Positions 61,755 to 64,000 of a stretch of DNA of 64,000 nucleotides are shown piece by piece. Made by a program: the position numbers and the translations under genes. Under the pieces are notes generated by a model that was not told the origin of the DNA, ran no database searches, and worked only from the letters and a program-made list of their open reading frames with translations. Numbering within the stretch: position 1 is the stretch's first letter; the number at the start of each line of letters is the position of its first letter. Source of the DNA: G963668605 sp963793625 (lineage in GTDB: Bacteria; Acidobacteriota; Terriglobia; Bryobacterales; Bryobacteraceae); the NCBI GenBank assembly GCA_963793625.1, contig CAWCAT010000027.1, positions 1 through 64,000 on the forward strand, given 5' to 3'.

Positions 61755-63584
61755 ATGCTTGGCAGCACTAGGCGCATGCTCCTTGCGGGCCTGCTCGTAA
61801 TTCTCGTATTGCTCCTTTCCTTTGCCTGGGCGACTCGCGACGCTTTGGCGGAACTTCCGTTCCTCAGGAAGCAGCGCGCTGAAGCGAGCCGCCTCGCCTC
61901 AAACGGAAGCACGCATGTGGACCTGCGTCCGTGGAAAACTGCTCACGCGCTCGCGGGACTCGCGACTACTTCAGAGGAAAAAGAATTCGCAAGTCAGGCC
62001 GAGCGATTTGCGGACCACGAAGTGAACCAGGCCTTCGCCTCGGCGTTACGTCACGCTAACCTGAAGCAGCGTTCGCTCACCGGCGAAGCGCTTGCCGTCT
62101 CGCAGCGTGTAGACCAACTGCAGCAGATCGTCAATGACGATAAGGGGCAAGTGCAGAGCCTGACAGCTCAGACTGCCAGCGCGAACACCGACGCGGCCGA
62201 AACCGCGCGAGACGACCTGGAACTTGCTAAGGCGCAGCTTGCACTCGATTCGGATTTGCTGGCGGACGCGCAGCAGGATCTCGCTCGTGCCGGCGGAGAT
62301 GAGCCCAGCAGAGTTCAGGCAGAGCTTGCCGCGCACGAAGCTGAAATGAAGGGCTACGATGTCAAACCGGCCCAAAATGGACAAGTCGCGGTCATTGCCG
62401 TAAAACGGCACGGCAATCTCGCCCGAAGAGTGAACGCGTGGTTCGATCAGCGCACCCGCTACGATTTAGTTCAACAAGCCCTGCGGCAGGCTCAAGCGGA
62501 CATAGTCATTCTCACGGACCAGCATAAGGACCTCACCAACCAGATCAAAACCGCCGCCTCTTCCGCTTCCGGACTGGACAGGTCCGCAAGGCTCGCCAAC
62601 CTGAAAAGGCGCAGCGCGCTCAGCCAGATCATCGGCATTTGCAACGATCGCATCCAGAGTCAACAGCAACTCGCTGGCGTTTACAGCAAGTGGTCCGCGC
62701 AAATACTTCTGCAGCATCGAATCGTGCAGCATCTGCTGTTGCAGTCTTTCGCATGGATCGCCTTCATTCTGATCTGTGTGATTTTCTTCGATGCACTCGC
62801 CAGCCGTCTCATCGATCGTCCCAAGCTCGACCGGGGCCGCGTCAAAACCCTGCACATCATCTTCAAACTCGGCATACGACTCCTCGGCACGCTGATCATC
62901 TTGTTTGTCATCTTTGGCGCCCCCAGCGAGATGCCCACCATCCTCGGCCTCACCACTGCCGGACTCACGCTGGTCCTGCAGGACTTCATCATTGCCTTCT
63001 TTGGCTGGTTTGTATTGATGGGTAAGCATGGCATCCGGATTGGCGATTGGGTCGAGATCAACGGCGTCGCGGGCGAGGTTGCCGAGGTCGGTCTTTTCCG
63101 CACCTCCATCTTTGAGACCGGTAACTGGACGGATCAGGGCCATCCGACAGGCCGCCGCGTCAGTTTCATCAACAGCTTCGCCATCAAGGGTCAATACTTT
63201 AACTTCTCGACTGCGGGCCAGTGGATGTGGGATGAGATCAGGTTCAGCATCCCCGCAGCGGAAGAAAACTACGCCATGATTGAACTCATCCACGCAGCAG
63301 TGCTCAAGGAAACCGAGAAGGATGCGCGCCTCGCCGAAGCGGAGTGGAAGCGCAGCCCCCGGCACGTCGGTTTGAGCCAGTTTACCGCGGACCCTGCCGT
63401 GGAAATGCGCCCCGGCGCCTCAGGGATCAATATCGTTGTCCGCTACGTCACCCGGGCCTCGGAGCGCTTTGAGTTGCGAAACCGGCTTTACGAAAACGTG
63501 GTCGCGCTGTTGAACAGGCCTCCGGTGCCTCAACCCGGCACTGAGAAGCCGCAAGTCCAGACAGTGCCCGCCAACTCGGATTAA
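61755..63584 (+). CDS. MscS-family mechanosensitive ion channel
   Basis: The start at 61755 (MLGSTRRMLLAGLLVILVLL) is preferred; the frame upstream overlaps the divergent gene. About 609 residues: an N-terminal membrane helix, a long extracytoplasmic coiled-coil (LQQIVNDDKGQVQSLTAQTA, ELAKAQLALDSDLLADAQQD), then helices and the pore/MscS core: ILGLTTAGLTLVLQDFIIAF, RIGDWVEINGVAGEVAEVGL and a beta-domain (NSFAIKGQYFNFS). It would open under membrane tension to release solutes. The large coiled-coil domain resembles the MscK/YbdG-type extended members. It is intact. Confidence 0.9.
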   Translation: MLGSTRRMLLAGLLVILVLLLSFAWATRDALAELPFLRKQRAEASRLASNGSTHVDLRPWKTAHALAGLATTSEEKEFASQAERFADHEVNQAFASALRHANLKQRSLTGEALAVSQRVDQLQQIVNDDKGQVQSLTAQTASANTDAAETARDDLELAKAQLALDSDLLADAQQDLARAGGDEPSRVQAELAAHEAEMKGYDVKPAQNGQVAVIAVKRHGNLARRVNAWFDQRTRYDLVQQALRQAQADIVILTDQHKDLTNQIKTAASSASGLDRSARLANLKRRSALSQIIGICNDRIQSQQQLAGVYSKWSAQILLQHRIVQHLLLQSFAWIAFILICVIFFDALASRLIDRPKLDRGRVKTLHIIFKLGIRLLGTLIILFVIFGAPSEMPTILGLTTAGLTLVLQDFIIAFFGWFVLMGKHGIRIGDWVEINGVAGEVAEVGLFRTSIFETGNWTDQGHPTGRRVSFINSFAIKGQYFNFSTAGQWMWDEIRFSIPAAEENYAMIELIHAAVLKETEKDARLAEAEWKRSPRHVGLSQFTADPAVEMRPGASGINIVVRYVTRASERFELRNRLYENVVALLNRPPVPQPGTEKPQVQTVPANSD

Positions 63585-63891
63585 GCTGTTGGGTGGGCCG
63601 GTAACGCGGACGAACGTCTAACCATAACGATGTGGGCGCCAGTCGTCTTACTTGGGCGGAAACGATCAGGGAAGTTGGGGGCTTTTCAGGCGAGATCATG
63701 TGGGATAGCAGCAAGCCGGAGGAACGCCCCGCAAACTGCTTGACAGTACCCACCTGAGGTCGTTAGGCTGGAAGCCGCTCGTGGATCTGGAGCACGGTCT
63801 GGTTGGATTCTATGCGCATTTTCTCGAGCGCAGCTGTTAGTAAGGCTGTGGCAGGGTGTGCCGCAACATCGAAGTAGAACGGGAGCGAAAC
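63585..63891. other. Intergenic region without a clear gene
   Basis: No supported gene is seen. A plus-strand piece near 63780-63830 (PLVDLEHGLVGFYAHFLERS) reads like a protein fragment but lacks context. The region should contain the promoter of the Tat-exported gene that follows. Confidence 0.3.
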
Positions 63892-64000
63892 ATGAAACTG
63901 AATATCAGGACACTGTCGGCGGACCGGAGAGAATTCGCCAGGATGACCCTGGGTGGTGCGGCTCTTCTGGCCTCTGCCGGCCGCATCTCCGCCAAGCTGC
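63892..64000 (+). CDS. Tat-exported protein, N-terminal part only
   Basis: ATG at 63892 with GGGAG 6 nt before it. The reading MKLNIRTLSADRREFARMTL then GGAALLASAGRISAKL is a clear twin-arginine signal (RREFARM followed by a hydrophobic stretch). The gene runs off the window, so the enzyme class cannot be known. Many acidobacterial genes with this signal code for oxidoreductases, sulfatases or DUF1501/1552 proteins. Confidence 0.8.
   Translation, partial: MKLNIRTLSADRREFARMTLGGAALLASAGRISAKL

Noticed and set aside
1..64000. CRISPR arrays, tRNA or rRNA genes
   Set aside because: I saw no regularly spaced repeats, no cloverleaf with a GTTCGAATC-type T-arm and no rRNA motifs; a covariance-model search would be needed to exclude small RNAs.

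Overview
The window looks like a chromosomal segment of an acidobacterium close to Candidatus Solibacter / Bryobacterales. Evidence: five full-size or broken Oar-like TonB-dependent receptors (plug plus N-terminal carboxypeptidase-regulatory domain), two acidobacterial VWFA-type proteins, an SBBP-repeat protein ending in the Solibacter C-terminal domain (TIGR03437), a DUF5666 protein, zinc-finger anti-sigma/ECF pairs and a DUF1552 relic. I saw no rRNA, tRNA or CRISPR array.

Layout. 0-4.5 kb: small stress-type membrane genes (lmo0937 family, YtxH), multi-hairpin repeats, a frameshifted gene, a degenerate 0.4-kb direct repeat and an ECF sigma factor. 4.5-6.3 kb: an IS4-superfamily element with an AbrB-like gene one base ahead of the transposase. 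6.3-11.4 kb: a frameshifted TonB receptor and a heavily frameshifted membrane gene. 11.4-14.9 kb: a GH29-like protein, ahcY and a divergent ArsR-methyltransferase regulator (SahR-like). 14.9-20.2 kb: SBBP protein, ECF sigma/anti-sigma pair, VWFA protein. 20.2-28.9 kb: RND pump - membrane fusion protein - DUF5666 - TonB receptor on the minus strand. 28.9-30.8 kb: two deletion scars where gene 3' ends face away from a junction. 30.7-36 kb: SUMF1/Rieske pair, D-aminoacylase, then NTF2-like - MerT-like - a membrane-anchored thioredoxin-like gene with an in-frame TGA (UxxC). 36-41.9 kb: dienelactone hydrolase and a sulfatase/TonB pair. 42-45.5 kb: two frameshift-ridden genes. 45.6-49 kb: porin-CheW-MCP run. 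49-64 kb: collapsed TonB relic, MoCo-sulfurase-like aminotransferase, amidase, two large intact TonB receptors, an orphaned MNT antitoxin-like gene, exported proteins and an MscS channel.

The most exciting item is 34414-34989: one uninterrupted frame apart from a TGA giving a U-T-T-C motif, with a hairpin downstream that fits a bacterial SECIS, next to a MerT-like transporter. I read it as a candidate selenoprotein of a metal/redox module.

A caution: many genes (including ahcY) carry one or more single-base indels, mostly insertions, clustered in 1.5-19.5 kb and 39.7-45 kb, while 20-29 kb and 45.6-63.6 kb are nearly free of them. This may be sequencing/assembly error, true decay or both; calls marked pseudogene should be read with that in mind.
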